From positions 99,494,055 to 99,558,054 of the forward strand of contig NC_090246.1 of assembly GCF_037325665.1 (NCBI RefSeq): DNA of 64,000 nucleotides, in the 5' to 3' direction. Shown here piece after piece: positions 1 to 54,806 of the stretch. The notes below the pieces were generated by a model. It saw nothing but the letters and a program-made list of their open reading frames with translations. It did no database searches and was not told the origin of the DNA. The position numbers and the translations under genes are program-made. How positions within the stretch are numbered: the stretch's first letter is position 1; each line of letters opens with the position of its first letter. This DNA comes from Littorina saxatilis (Eukaryota; Mollusca; Gastropoda; Littorinimorpha; Littorinidae).

Positions 1-112
1 AGCTAGGCTTAAGAGTACGCTCATAAGCCTAGCTTGTTGTGCTCCATGTTCCTTATTTCATGTATGCGGTAATAGTACCAATGGAATTTATTGAATAAAC
101 TTGTTTAAACCA
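1..112 (+). mobile_element. 3' end of a LINE (family A), plus orientation
   Basis: This stretch is almost the reverse complement of 61793-61888, which is the 3' terminal part of the minus-strand LINE at 61790-63640. Both read, in LINE sense, through a poly(A)-signal-like AATAAACTTGTTT end. It is therefore a plus-strand copy of the same LINE 3' end. The rest of the element, if present, lies before the window. Confidence 0.7.
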
Positions 113-857
113 TCTGTCACATCCAATGGGGTTTCCATGGACCACACCCAAAACACTTTTCAGCAAGCATGCAAAAAATGTTATTTACAGCATTGAAAAA
201 AACAGTTCCCATCACAAGTTTACCATCCAGATAGAAACTTTAAAGCTGTGGAAGAAAGAATAAACTTCTATTGATGGATGATTGTGAGTATCAGTGCCAC
301 GGCTGAGTTGCGTTCTCAGAACAAATTTGCTACAGCATAACTGTCCTAAGATCAAAAAACTACATACAAGGTCAAACATTCAACAGGCAAACAGGGAGCA
401 ATAACCCCAAGGAGGTTTGCAAATAGAAACCAATCTAATGAACAGTGGAATATTTATAGGATGAAGATAGTTCTCTCTCCGTGAGCAAGATCACACGTAC
501 GGTTGTGTGTGTGTGTGTGTGTGTGTGTGAGAGCAAGATCATACGTACGGCTGTGTGTGTGTTCAATAATAGCGAGAGAAGATCACGTGTGTGTGTGTGA
601 GTGTACGTGTGTGTGTGTGTGTGTGTGTGCAGGGGCGGAGCAGATAAGCCCAAGGGAGGGGTTACAACCTGGGGTCCAGGGGTCGGTAGAGGTGGGGTAC
701 CGACGGTACGGGTAGTCATGATGTGTTCTAAGATGAATTTGCAGATGGATTAATCTTCAGTATTAGAACCGTTTCGGCCTGTCCTTTGAGCCAGGGGACA
801 TGTCTACGCCAGTCAAGGCGAAAAAAACCAAGGCGCGATCACATCTATGCTACAAAT
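113..857. other. Non-genic stretch with GT microsatellites
   Basis: No coding region is supported. It holds (GT)n runs near 504-530 and 586-631. The open frames across these runs are only the repeat read as Cys-Val or Thr-His. Confidence 0.6.
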
Positions 858-1033
858 CACAGGAGCTTGTATCCAACCACCGGTCGATAATTATTTACTC
901 GTGCATGCTTATTATTTACTGCTGCATGCTTACCTATAGTAGTAGTAGGCTGTAATACTATGGAAGTAAGGAGTAAATAAATGGAATAAGGAGTAAATAA
1001 TGATCGACCGGCGATTGGATACAAGCTCCTGTG
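858..1033. mobile_element. Short inverted-repeat element (MITE-like)
   Basis: The left end beginning ACAGGAGCTTGTATCCAA is repeated as its reverse complement at the right end (992-1032), with arms of roughly 40 bp and a few mismatches. About 175 bp in total, with no coding capacity. The structure fits a non-autonomous DNA transposon; the superfamily cannot be told. Confidence 0.65.
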
Positions 1034-1785
1034 GGCGTGTCTGTGAGTGCGTGTCCGGTGTGCCGCCAGGTTGAAAAGCAGGCAAAGCTTCAAACAAGAA
1101 AAAAGGGTTGATCAGAGATCAACAGGGCCAAAACATGTTGTAGAACATGGGGGGGGGGGGGGGAGGGGGGATTAGTTGTGTGTGCGACTTTGAAAACGTA
1201 GAATGGAACTCCGCATAAAAGAACGTTCCAACGTAAAATCAAACTAACTCCTTTATACCGTATTTTGCCATGTTTAGGCACGGTCATGAAAGGGGTTCCA
1301 ATGGTGCAGCCATAGTCGTATTTTTAGAGTATGCACAAACACACGCCTCATCCCCTAGATCATTGGTGACCTGAAGAAAGCAGTTCGAGCTGGGTTCAAG
1401 GCCATGCCTATTCAGGAAAGCTTCCGCGCCATTGACAATTTCGGAGGTGTAATTTGATAACACCTCAGTTTTGGAGAAAAGGTAAAGTTCATGCACAACA
1501 GCTATCAAAATATTTGTTAAATTCAAATGACTGAAAAAATAACCCCTATGCGCAAATTTAATCAATGATATGAACGCATTCATCCATGGGAAATGTCCTG
1601 ATCCTGCCTGCAATTGCTGTATTGAAGGCATTGATTGTCTAATGTTGATTAATGTATACTATGTCATTTGAATTACCCCAATCCACTCATATACAGAAAA
1701 ATGAACGACTGAAACGGGAAAACGATCTAGTTTGTTCGTTGGTTATTGCCAGTTTAGTTTTATCGTCGCCGACTAAGTTCACTAA
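1034..1785. other. Non-genic stretch; unrecognised 115-codon minus-strand frame
   Basis: It contains a run of G near 1150-1173. A minus-strand open frame at 1284-1631 has no motif I recognise, no homologous look and no evident splice context, so I do not call it a gene. Confidence 0.5.
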
Positions 1786-1827
1786 TTGTATACTTTTGCA
1801 AAAAAGGACGAATTAAAAAAAAACACG

Positions 1828-2058
1828 CGTATGCACGCACACCCACACCCACATACACACACAAACAAAACACACATACACACGTTCTCTCTGCCTCTGT
1901 CTGCCTGTCTGTCTGTCTGTCTGTGTCTGTCTGTCTGTCTGTGTCTGTCTGTCTGTCTGTCTCTGCCTGTCTGTCTGCCTGTCTGTGTCTGTCCCTTTCC
2001 CTCTATCTCTGAGTCTCTCTATTTTTCTTTGGTTTACTATTACTTTGTGTGGTGTGTG

Positions 2059-2124
<66 letters not shown>

Positions 2125-2231
2125 AAACACGTGTTCAATAGGCAACATTTAAAAGAACTTACTTAGTCAAAAACATGTCAACTTTAAAAAAAACAGGTTC
2201 CTCTCTCACACTTTCTCTCTTTGTCTGTCTG

Positions 2232-2305
<74 letters not shown>

Positions 2306-2329
2306 GGTGCCCTTCCTTTGTGTGCATTT

Positions 2330-2367
<38 letters not shown>

Positions 2368-2395
2368 TCTCTCTCTCTCTCTCTCTCTCCGTCCC
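1828..2395. repeat. Microsatellite cluster: (CTGT)n, (GT)n, (CT)n
   Basis: (CTGT)n-rich DNA at about 1900-1990, (GT)n at 2059-2120 and (CT)n at 2236-2296 and 2332-2388 follow one another. All open frames here are repeat translations. Confidence 0.9.
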
Positions 2396-2669
2396 CTCCC
2401 ACGCCCAACAACTAAAGCGCCTAAAACACAAAGCATAGCTCTACTCAATTGATCAAACAAGGCTTAAGCACATACTGCCCTCCTACCTGAACTTAAGTTC
2501 CCCATTCTGATGAATTATTTTAGGAAGTTGTTTCAATATTTTCCTTTGGCTAAATTAAGAATTTTTTTTTATAACTTATTCAGCCACAAATATAAACATA
2601 TTCTACATACATGAAAAGCAAATAAGCCTACAAAACCGCTCCAGTCCAACCATATTCCGCGTACACAAT

Positions 2670-4510
2670 CATTACTTCCATCCCCATTTTGAAATATCGC
2701 AACAACAGACTTCCAGATATATAACACGATCATTAAAACCCAAAAACCAACCAACCTGTCTTTTTCCAATAATAATAAACTGGCACATAATGATGAGGAC
2801 TTTGTAAATAATGCTTAAACTTGCTAATTGAGTTTGTGGTTTTAACCACAAAAGGTCAACTAAATATAGGGGACATTTACCATGAACCATATTATGATAT
2901 AAAATCAATTTATGTTGTCTTCGGAAAATCCGCTTTCTTTGTAAATCTTACCATGACTAGTTCTCCGAACACCGCCAATTATAATACGTAAAGCTTCAAG
3001 GTGTAGTTTTTCCAGGGTGTTCGACAGGGCTTCGGTACAATTATCCCATAATACATCAACATAGTCAAAATGTGGCAAAATAAAGGATTTATAAATTATT
3101 TACAAACTTTTTCTGCATAACTTATACTTATAATGCCTTAAACAATTAATCAACAAAGTGGTCTTTTTCACAATATTTCTGACTTGAGCGTCCCATTTAC
3201 AGTCATTTTGCAAAAAAATACCGAGGTGCTTGTGTTCCTTTGTGTCTTCCAAAACTATTCCATTCAAAAATAACGGGTCAATTTGGCTTAAATCACGTTT
3301 TATATTCAGCAATTTGGTTTCTGTTTAATTAAATGTGACTTTCCAACGTGCTGCCCAACAACTAATTTTATCGAGGTCTGTATTTAAAATTTCGGCACGT
3401 CTTACCGGATCATTCAATGCAAGTGACATGCTAGTATTATCAGCAAACGGCGGGGATGTAGCTCAGTCGTTAGCGCGCTGGATTTGTTGGCCGCTGTCAG
3501 CGGGAGTTCGTCCCCACGTTCGGCGAGAGATTTATCAGAGTCAACTTTGTGTGCAGACTCTCCTCGGTGTCCGAACACCCCCGTGTGTACACGTACACGC
3601 AAGCACAAGACCAAGTGCGCACGAAAAAGATCCTGTAATCCATGTCAGAGTTCGGTGGGTTATAGAAACACGAAAATACCCAGCATGCTTCCTCCGAAAA
3701 CGGCGTATGGCTGCCTAAATGGCGGGATAAAAAACGGTCATACACGTAAAATTCCACTTGTGCAAAAAAAAAAACCACGAGTGTACGTGGGAGTTTCAGC
3801 CCACGAACGAAGAAGAAGAAGAAGATCAGCAAACAATTTAATAACAGACTCAATATAATTTACAATATCATTTATATAAATCAAAAACAACAAAGGGCCT
3901 AACACAGAACCTTGAGGAACGCCTGCTTGTATACCTTTCAGCTTTGACTTCGCTCCTTTAACTACAACTAATGGAACACGGTTTGTTAAGTAACTACAAA
4001 ACCATGACAAAAGTACTAGTCGACCTCGAACACCAATCGATTCCAATTTTACTAATAATCCTTTGTGCCAGACTTTGTCAAAAGATTTGGACACATCAAA
4101 AAATACCGCCCGTGTTGTTAAACCGCTGTCGTAATTTAAACATACATCATTATATATAGAGACAAGTTGACAAATCGTCGAGTCGCCGGGTATAAAACCT
4201 GACTGTGTAGGTGTGAGTATGTTGTTGGATTGTAAAAAGATATATAAGTGGCTATGAATACATCGTTCCAAAACTTTGCCAACGCAACTCAACAAGGAAA
4301 TCGGACGATAATTATTACAAGTGTCCGCTGAACCTGACTCATAACTGAATAGGCGTAACATTCGCAGTTTTCCAAATTTTAGGATATACTCCTTCCCTCA
4401 AACGTCTGTTAAACATATGGGTGAGTGGCTCCGAAATAACATCTATACGCGGCTGCAATGAGAAGTCTATTGTGGATCAAATCGGGACCAATGGCTTTTC
4501 TTTAATCAAG
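2670..4510 (-). mobile_element. Degraded LINE, family A (Jockey/CR1-like), interrupted by a SINE
   Basis: Minus-strand frames encode reverse-transcriptase pieces: NYRPISLLSCVGKVLER, then GFIPGDST, FFDVSKSFDKVWHKGLL, and GVPQGSVLGPLLFLIYINDI (RT block B), with FADL where FADD is expected. Further down come KHLGIFLQND and the C-terminal region matching the second copy at 61790-63640. The frame is broken several times and the element is split by the SINE at 3449-3824. It is a dead, moderately old copy; the exact clade within the CR1/Jockey group is uncertain. Confidence 0.8.
3449..3824 (+). mobile_element. tRNA-derived SINE inserted in the LINE
   Basis: The insert is flanked by a 10-bp target-site duplication ATCAGCAAAC (3439-3448 and 3825-3834). 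It starts with a tRNA-like head (GATGTAGCTCAGT..GTTAGCGC, an A-box; AGTTCGTCCCC, a decayed B-box). The body is shared with the SINE at 11142-11537 and the tail is (GAA)n. Not a functional tRNA gene. Confidence 0.85.
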
Positions 4511-5632
4511 TCTTGATTCTCTGTGTGGAAATTGAGACACGATAAAACCCGGTAAACAAAATTTGCATTTCCTCAGGATTTTACTAGTTTCAAGGTTAAT
4601 AGCACGTACGAACCCCAAACTGGCAACTACACACACACTGTGAAACATACTCTGTGACATACAATCAAACACACACTCACCTGCACTCTGGCTTAGAGAA
4701 AAAAGCAAACGCATGCAGTCGTTTCATTTAACAGAAAAACAAAACAAAAAATCACCTGACCTGTATCTCTACAACTGGCAACTAGGTCGCAAAGCAAAAC
4801 GGACGAGGAAGCGGAAAAATATGCGTGAGTCTCAACTTTCCTCAACTTCAGGTAAAACGCACAAGGTGGCCGGGCGCGATGTCGGCAGTGAACAGACGGG
4901 ATATCAACCTGTTCAGCCGTTGTAACGTACAGCTTCGTCTTTTTGGTCTAAATCTTAGTGCATCAGCAACAGCACACGTGCACGCCTTTTTCTTGTTTGT
5001 GCATAATCGATGACACTTCCCATCGGTCGCTCAGTCTAAGGACCCTTTTTCAGTTGTGTGCAAAGTAGCTGTGCTCATTTATTATGCATAAATCATATTG
5101 ATCCTCGTCAATGATGTGAAATAATTGGAGTACGCGAACTGAAAGTAGCATTCAGCGGAAAGAGCCTTCTCGGGGAAGCCTTGCACCATGTAGAAATGAG
5201 AATAGGAGATCAATACGTAAAATCGAAATATAAGAATACTGACAAGAATAGAAAGTAAAATCCGGTCATGAGTTGATTAATAATTATGTGCTTTTGATTC
5301 GGCGCGATGTCCCGGCCACACTCACTTGACACACTCAAAAAAAAAGGGGGGGGGGCTAGAAGAGTTCATACTCATACACCACCTCCAGCCCCAAAGCTAT
5401 GCTAAATTTCTGATTAGGCTACTGTCCCCAGTACTAGTGACCATTTTGGGACATGGCGTGGGTTATGTGCTAAGATAACTATTCTACATGTGGTACTGTT
5501 AGGCGTCCCCGTGTGTCTGTTTCTGGGAATATTGTTGTATCATGCAAGAGAGCTCATTGATGGCCGCAGGAGCATTCGGAGAGGTGACATGTCTCGTTTG
5601 CTACCGTTCTCACGAGATCAGTTACAGGGTGG

Positions 5633-5636
<4 letters not shown>
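4511..5636. other. Non-genic stretch
   Basis: No gene, RNA or recognisable element seen. A short A/G homopolymer run lies near 5337-5356. Short open frames show no domain signature. Confidence 0.5.
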
Positions 5637-5692
<56 letters not shown>

Positions 5693-5766
5693 GTATGTCT
5701 TTGTCTGTGTCTCCCTCTGAGTCTCTCCGCTTATGTCTTTCTATGTCTGTCTCTGTCTATGTGTGT

Positions 5767-5800
<34 letters not shown>

Positions 5801-5822
5801 CTCAGTCTCTCTCTCTCTCATC
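5636..5822. repeat. (CT)n microsatellite
   Basis: Long (CT)n at 5636-5688 and 5770-5820, separated by CTGT/ATGT-rich spacer. The overlapping open frames are repeat translations. Confidence 0.9.
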
Positions 5823-6127
5823 CGACTCCTGGCACACAGGTCAAAGCAGAGGTTAACTTGAGTGCGCGTGTACCCAGCAGGAGGGGGGTGATTCGGGTCA
5901 GAAGTGGGGTAAGCACTTTGGTCTTCAGTCTTTGGGTTATAGCTTTCAGTGGAGAAGATGCCAACATGAAATTGCACTATGCTCTACTATTTATTGTCCT
6001 TGTCTATCGGACACGAAGAAGGGAAGCTACAATCGCCCCGCCAGGCCATATTCTCTTTGTTTCCTGAGCCTGGACCATTGAGACGGTTACCTCATAGATC
6101 TGTTCATTCTTCAGTTTGTCGGTGTCA

Positions 6128-6632
6128 AAAGTTATACCCCCATTCCACACAACCGTTCTTTGTCCAGTTCCCGTACCAACCAAGGACTGCTGCCACAACA
6201 ATGGAACGCTGCGCAAACTGACGACCGTTTTTTGGCATCTTTCAGCAGCGTCTGACCATAGTGGCAGCCGTCCTTGGTCGGTAAGGGAACGGGACCTAGA
6301 ACGGATGTGTGGAATGCGGGTATGACAACTCAATGTGTGAGAGCGCTACCGTTGCGTTACCGTTGTTTTAAGTTCTTTTAACGATCCAAGCGTTCCGTTA
6401 CCGATGGTTTGAGGTTCCATTACTGTTCATTCTGATCGGGAGGGGAACGGCTGAAAATTTGAACATCAGTGCAGCCCAAACTCAGCCGTCCCTACCGACC
6501 ATACCGTTCAAAGCAGTTTTGTTAACGATCAGTTACGTTCATTGCGGTTCTGTCCCGATCCCTCCCGTGCCCGCACCGTTCCTTGGTCGGTACGGGAACG
6601 GGACCTAGAACGGTTGTGTGGAAAGGGGGTAT
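6128..6632. mobile_element. Inverted-repeat DNA element, ~500 bp
   Basis: The left end (about 6128-6183, ATACCCCCATTCCACACAAC) is repeated in inverse at 6580-6632. A third, internal copy of the terminal sequence lies at about 6265-6326. Arms are about 50 bp. There is no transposase frame, so a non-autonomous DNA transposon, possibly with a nested or duplicated end, fits best. Confidence 0.7.
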
Positions 6633-7762
6633 AAGACTCGACCACTTGGCTTATTTATGGTGGAGACAGCTGGAAGATCTCTGGATATAATTGAAGAGGA
6701 GTAGTCTTCCTTTTAGAAAATATGTACTCTGCCTTGCAGATTAGATACTTGTGCTGTCGGGGCTGGGTAAAGGGAGTGGGGGGTAAGGGGGTGGGGGTGG
6801 GTAAGCGAGGGGTAAGAGAGACGAAAGAGAAAACTGGACAGGGAAAAGTCACTGCCTGAAGTATTCAATAAAGCCACACAAAAAAGAAGAAATTATCACA
6901 TATGCAGGTTTTCAATTCATATTTTTGCAAAGTATCTGCACAAGCATGTGTGCCTCTGTGAGTATGTTCGTGGCTGCTTTCATGGGGTGCCTGTATCCTC
7001 AGGAATTTGAGGATTTCTTTTATCTCTCTTTTTCTGACACCGTTCATTTAACGTCATTTTTACAGGACAGTTTTTTTCCTTTCAGTTATAAGTTGTAGTA
7101 GTTTGACCTTATTGTTTTAGGACAAGTAGAGCTCGTTCACCAGTAACAAAGACTCACTCAGTCAGTCCGTCAGTGTGCCTGAGTGTGTGTGATGGGGGTG
7201 GGGGGGGGGGGGGCTTTCTCGTGACCGGCCACCTGCAATGTATACAGACAGGTTTGCACTGGCCCAAGGGTGTCCGTTCAAGAGAGGGACTGCTGTAACA
7301 GCAAAACTAGTGTGAAACATAAGTAATCAATTTATCCACTTGACTATATTCACAACAGGGACCTATCACTCTTCTTTGCATGTTTTTATGCCTACGCCTA
7401 CGGATTTTCAAATACTCTGCAACACATGTAACCCAAATTCAACATGTGCCCGTACAATACCGCTTCTTTTATGAAAACATTGCTTCGGCCATGTTGATTT
7501 TAATCAACCAATTTTCTTGTGCACACTGTGACCCCATCAGTCCCAACATATAGAATCCTGATCGACACTGACCGTGCACACACAACTTCAGTTGAGAAGA
7601 CGGAACTAAACAAAACAGACACGTAAAGGTACAGCAGCCACAATAAACTTGAGGGGCCGATGAAACGCAACAGTGCGCAATGACAGAGGCTTTGGTGATA
7701 ATTGTGGTTATAATGGTAGGTATCACTAAATCAGAGGGAGAACAACCTTTCCGATGTGCGCC
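6633..7762. other. Non-genic stretch
   Basis: No gene recognised. Contains a G-rich run near 7190-7213 and GGGTAAG-rich DNA near 6770-6815. Minus-strand short frames here have no motif. Confidence 0.45.
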
Positions 7763-8630
7763 TTTTTACATTTAGTCAAGTTTTGACCAAATGTTTTAAC
7801 ATAGAGGGGGGAATCGAGACGAGGGTCGTGGTGTATGTGTGTGTGACTGTCTGTCTGTGTGTGTGTGTAGAGCGATTCAGACTAAACTACTGGACCGATC
7901 TTTATGAAATTTGACATGAGAGTTTCTGGGTATGATATCCTCAGACGTTTTTTTCATTTTTTTGATAAATATCTTTGATGACGTCATATCCGGCTTTTCG
8001 TGAAAGTTGAGGCGGCTCTGTCACGCTCTCATTTTTCAACCAAATTGGTTGAAAGTTTGGTCAAGTAATCTCCGACGAAGCCCGGACTTCGGTATTGCAT
8101 TTCAGCTTGGTGGCTTAAAAATTAATTAATGACTTTGGTCATTAAAAATCTGAAAATTGTAAAAAAAAAAAAAATTTTTTTAAAACGATCCAAATTTATG
8201 TTCATCTTATTTTTCATCATTTTCTGATTCCAAAAACATATAAATATGTTATATTTGGATTAAAAACAAGCTCTGAAAATTAAAAATATAAAAATTATGA
8301 TCAAAAATAAATTTTCGAAATCAATTTAAAAACACTTTTATCTTATTCCTTGTCGGTTCCTGATTCCAAAAACATATAGATATGATATGTTTGGATTGAA
8401 AACACGCTCAGAAAGTTAAAACGAAGAGAGGTACAGAAAAGCGTGCTATCCTTCTCAGCGCAACTACTACCCCGCTCTTCTTGTCAATTTCACTGCCTTT
8501 GCCATGAGCGGTGGACTAACGATGCTACGAGTATACGGTCTTGCTGCGTTGCATTGCGTTCAGTTTCATTCTGTGAGTTCGACAGCTACTTGACTAAATG
8601 TTGTATTTTCGCCTTACGCGACTTGTTTTG
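7763..8630 (+). mobile_element. Interspersed family B element, copy 1 (~870 bp)
   Basis: Begins with ACATTTAGTCAAG and ends with CTTGACTAAATGTTG..CGCGACTTG. The same ~870-bp sequence recurs at 19129-20001 (minus), 25108-25803 (plus, decayed), 32231-33132 (plus) and 48264-49136 (minus). All copies carry the phrase GACCGATCTTTATGAAATTT and a variable GT tract. No transposase is visible; I infer a non-autonomous DNA element. Confidence 0.85.
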
Positions 8631-9252
8631 ATGTCCTTCTGAACAGGACATTTTTCTATTCAAAATTAGATGACGCCCCATGAAGGAATGCGCTAAAAAT
8701 TAAACTGAAATGAATGCAGAATTTCAAAGAAAAGTATTTTGACTTGCACCTTTGCTTGCGATACATAAGGTACATGCACTTGACAATCAGTTAAACTTCA
8801 GGAACTGAGAGTCTAGTCGTGAAAACTGTGACATGATACTGTTTTTCATTTCTAAGTTCATCATTATAACCCATACAACAAATCAAACGTTTAGATCAGG
8901 GTCACTCGTCTATCATAGCCTAGCACAAGATGTGAGTTTGTATCTTTTGTCATCGGCTGTCCGCAAAACTGCTGGTTAGTCATAGCTCTGTCGGAAAGCG
9001 AAAGTAAACAGACGAAGTCGACTTCGCCCAATATGAAGCTTGTCCAAATCGATGACTACGAGTCTGTCTGTTGTGTATATATTTCCATAATTATTTCTTT
9101 CTCCCAGCTCACTGTCTGATTGTTTGTCGCTCTGCTTGCTGTATTTTCAAATTGGAGATATTTGAGAAATTGCAGTTTTTTTCATTTTGCAGTCATTTTG
9201 CAAGGACGATAACTCCATTCAACTTGCACATCGTGGTTGTCTTCTGCGCAAA
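8631..9252 (+). promoter_or_regulatory. Region upstream of STK31 (promoter/5' UTR not resolved)
   Basis: This is the sequence between the family B repeat and the first supported STK31 codon. No TATA box or unambiguous transcription start can be named. An acceptor-like TTTTGCAG ends at about 9192, so a non-coding first exon upstream is possible. An in-frame upstream ATG at 9187 would add 22 residues before the Met chosen at 9253. Confidence 0.3.
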
Positions 9253-43133
<33,881 letters not shown>

Positions 43134-44530
43134 CAGCAGTATCGGGGGAGCTAGCCAGCCCTACATCCACAAAGGTGCTAATAAAGGAAGGTGTCCACGA
43201 CAGTGGTGTGCATCGTCCAACTCTCATCCATAGCAGGACCGTCAGTCCTTTTCAGCAGCAATCTTCCTTTTGTTTCTTTCTTTTGGTTTTTACCCGGTGT
43301 TTGTGTAATTTTTTTCTTCTTCTGTTCTTCAACATGTGGTCAGTGTTCTAGATCAGGAATGTTAATCATTGTTTCGAAGACCATGTGATGTACGTATATC
43401 TAGAAATGATCTACGCATTCATTCACAAAGTCCATAACCTGGAAGTTACAGAATTTTAAGTGTTTATATAAGTGTTTGATGTCGTTTGTTTATTTGGAAT
43501 TCTACTTGTAGCACACAGGTAGGGAATGCGCCATGCCACAGACTCAGAAATTGTGTGGCAGTATAACTCTCAAGAGGAACAGAGTTTGATCTGTATTTCA
43601 ACAAGAGCTTGTGTAAAGAAGCTCCGAATTTGTGATCAGTTTTTGTTGTGTAACTGCCGACTTTCATTCTTCTCATTAACTGTCCGATGCATCATTGATT
43701 CTGCAGCATAGCATCCAGATTTCAAAATATTGTTGCCCGATACTCTTTGTTCCAATGTACAGAAAAAGGGTGGTCATTTTGCAGCAGTGTTGCACATAAT
43801 TTTTAGAATGTTTCCCAAGTTAGTCAGTTCTTTTTTTGTTTGAAACTATTGAAAATTATGATGATTAAATGTGGTCTTGGAGATTAAAGCAAGCAATCAA
43901 GTTTCCAGGTTCTGTTCTTGCTTCGTTTCCCAGGAGATCGTTCTAAATGCATCTTTTGGTTTATTTTAACAATGTTTTATATTCTTAAATGAAGAAGACT
44001 TTGATGCTGTAAAACAATGGGGCCAATGCAGACTTGTAGGAAAGAAAGAAAGAACGATCATGCAAATATTCAGCAGATACTTTATATAATTATTATGGGT
44101 GTTTTTTCAGTAGGAATTTCTTTGGTGCTGATTGCATTTATTCACTGAAATTTGATGTCATGTACAGGAAAGGAACTTAATAATGCAGTACTTCTTTTAT
44201 TAGTTTCCAGCAGTTTGTTCTGTTCTGCTTTTAATGAAGCTTTGTTTGATATTGATTAAAAGGTTTGATTTGTAAACCATATATTTTGTTATGGAGAGAA
44301 CGCTGTGTGAATGCATTACTTAGTCTCATCTTTTGACTTACTGAAATTCACACATTTCGCATCTTTTGTGAAGACTTTTAGAACTCATAAACATTGTAGT
44401 TTGCTTGACATTCATTTTATTTACCATTCGAAGCAATAACACCATTAATGCACGTTTGAATATGTGACAACAAAACCCATTTGAAGATTTAAAAATACTG
44501 GTTATACAATATGAGGAATTTCAGCTGTAT
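43134..44530. other. STK31 3' UTR and intergenic DNA
   Basis: AATAAA at about 43182 and ATTAAA at about 43883 and 44257 are possible STK31 poly(A) signals; I cannot choose between them. No gene is recognised. Confidence 0.45.
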
Positions 44531-44768
44531 AAGGCAAAAAAAAAAAAAAAGGTCTGTTTACGGTAACCTGACCGACCCTATTTTTTTCGCGCGACCCTAG
44601 ACTTTTTTTTGGCATTTGGGGGGGAAAAAAAAAAATCTTGGGTTTTTTTGCAAAATAACGCAAAAATATGGTTTTTTGGAGGAAAAAAAAAAAATCCCAA
44701 CCTACCGACCCTATTTTTTTGGCCTATGTTACCGTAAACAGACCTATTTTTTTTTTTGGCCTAAGAAG
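44531..44768. mobile_element. Inverted-repeat element, family C, copy 2
   Basis: GGTCTGTTTACGGTAACCTG on the left is mirrored by GTTACCGTAAACAGACC on the right. A-runs and AGGC/GGCCTAAG lie at the outer edges. It belongs with 12187-12500 and has the better preserved ends. Confidence 0.8.
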
Positions 44769-46948
44769 TCTTAGATGGAAAGTATTCTTCAAACAACACC
44801 ATGGGAAGTACAATGAGCATAACACCACAAAGAGACTGTTCAAGACATGAAGCATTTTGTTTGTCACTTTTCAACAGTTTGATGTATATTTGTCCATTCA
44901 AGGCAACAATAGTCCAAACTGACAAGATATATTGTATATTGTCAGACCAGCTCTTTTGTCAGTCCGAGGGGAGCATATCGTCTTCTGTTTTATCTTTATC
45001 GACCAAGGCCGAGGTTGATAATGATGTAACAGGACCGACAAAAAATGCTGGTGTGATAACAAGCCACCAAACATCGTTTTTGTCATCATTTTGGAGAAGC
45101 AAAAGTGCGCACAATAATTGATAGGGAGCCATATTGTGAACATAATTTGTAAAGTGCGTCAGAAGTTCAAGATATCACATCATACTTGTAGTTGACGTCA
45201 AACTTAATCTGTCGTTGCTTTTCTTCCAGTCTAAAAATGTACAGACTTCATCATATTTACGAGTTCAGTACGTTTTTAGCATGTGCCTTTTCTTTTAAGT
45301 GATTTAGGACTTTTTGTTGTGCATTTTGTGAATACAGAGCTTGCAAATTGACCATGAGTTGTCATGGTAATTATCAAAATTGATTGGATCTTTGAGAATG
45401 AATGTTTACAATCATTGTCCTCAGAAATAAGAATCCAAAGCCGAGATGGTTCCACATATCAAATGAGAACAGCCTGATTGGCTTTTACAATCCACATTTC
45501 ATCTGAAGCTCAAACCCATTCACTACTTCAATTTGTTACATATGAACATTCATTTTTGTTACCCAGCTGGTTATGATTGAAAACCGGTGGAAAGTGATGA
45601 CAAAAGTTTTATTGAGAGACCTAACCTTCAATATTATTATATACAGTATTCTACCATAAACGATGCAGCATGTGTAGTGTATAAAACAATCTGCAACACT
45701 TTTGTCAAAGTTCTGTTCCAATTGATTCACTGTTTATTGCATCTTATAGCGCCTTGTGACCTCCCATGGGTCATCCTGCTTCAGTAGAACAAATCGTCAA
45801 ATGTGAGAGAGTAGGAAAAGCAAGAGGGCAACACAATAGACAAGTGAGCATTTTACACAGGAAATACCATGAGATCTGGCATATAATGTCTGTGTCTGAA
45901 CAAGGAGGCAAAACATATTAAACCTCTGCAGCTTTGCAGATCAGAAACCATTTGATACAGTGAAGCGTGCCTGGTTAATACTGTAACCAAGGTAACAATG
46001 ATACAAAACAACATTCCTATTTCAACAAAAAATTCAAAACTAGAGCAACCTTAGCTCGTTCCTCATTGCTTCACATATATCCACTGTAAACCAGTGAATG
46101 AAATATCATGATCTGAACACATACATGTACATTTAAATAAACATGCCCCTGGATATGTTTGACCACATGGCAGTAATAAGTAGCATTTTCAAATAGGAGT
46201 ATCATTACAGTAATAAAAAACAGAATGGCCACTCTGTAATACAGAAATACTGCAATAGGTCATGGCTTTTGTTGGTAAACAAATCAATCATGGATGCCTA
46301 AACTTTCAATTTATTCATGATTTTACACATATCCACAACAGAAATTATGACAATTTTTACATATATTTCAACTTGATCAACTGTTTAAAATTACTCGGCC
46401 TACACAATTCTCTTCAAAGTTGAAAACGATATTCATGAAAAATGCATTCAATCACAATGGTTTCAAGTACATTTGGGCAAACCTTGTCTAAATTCTTTAT
46501 CCCAAAAAGCAAAACATTAGTGGCAAACTAATAACTTAGGTTAACTGGGTTGAAAGTTTAAATGCAGCAAGTTTAAATGCAGCAAGTACATACATAAAGA
46601 ATGTCTGGTTAACAAAATGGATGACAAAAGAAAACAAAAATACCTGCCATGCATCGGCAAAGGGCTGAAATGTAAAAGCTATGGCATAAAGCTGCCTTCA
46701 GCTTAAAAAAACACGCTATCTTCATGAACTCCAACAAACAAGCTAAAGCTGTCTCCAGTACTGCTCATGATAAATAAGAAACACTTTCTCAAAAGTAGTC
46801 GAACTTGAAAATTCACAATCGGATTAATATTTCTAAGCTTTAGCATCCGCAATTTCTAAACATCAGGATTTCACTCCACCGACATGATCACTGTTGCTGT
46901 GCACAGACTCTGGACAGGGCACGCTGTAGATGAATGTGGGGGTTGTGT
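44769..46948. other. Gap between convergent STK31 and ADSL; ADSL 3' UTR side
   Basis: AT-rich, no gene recognised. TTTATT (minus-strand AATAAA) at several places, for example near 45732 and 46310, may serve ADSL. Confidence 0.45.

Positions 46949-54806
<7,858 letters not shown>

Noticed and set aside
503-719. Open frames over GT/CA microsatellites (also at 1786-2460, 5490-5860, 20188-20664, 35456-36458, 54265-54576, 57558-57768, 59306-59706)
   Set aside because: They are simple repeats read as Cys-Val, Thr-His, Leu-Ser or Arg-Glu; no start context, domain or splice support.
3449-3530. tRNA gene (also considered at 11460-11537, 21400-21483, 35895-35970, 36836-36910)
   Set aside because: Each tRNA-like head continues into a SINE body with tail and, for three, target-site duplications.
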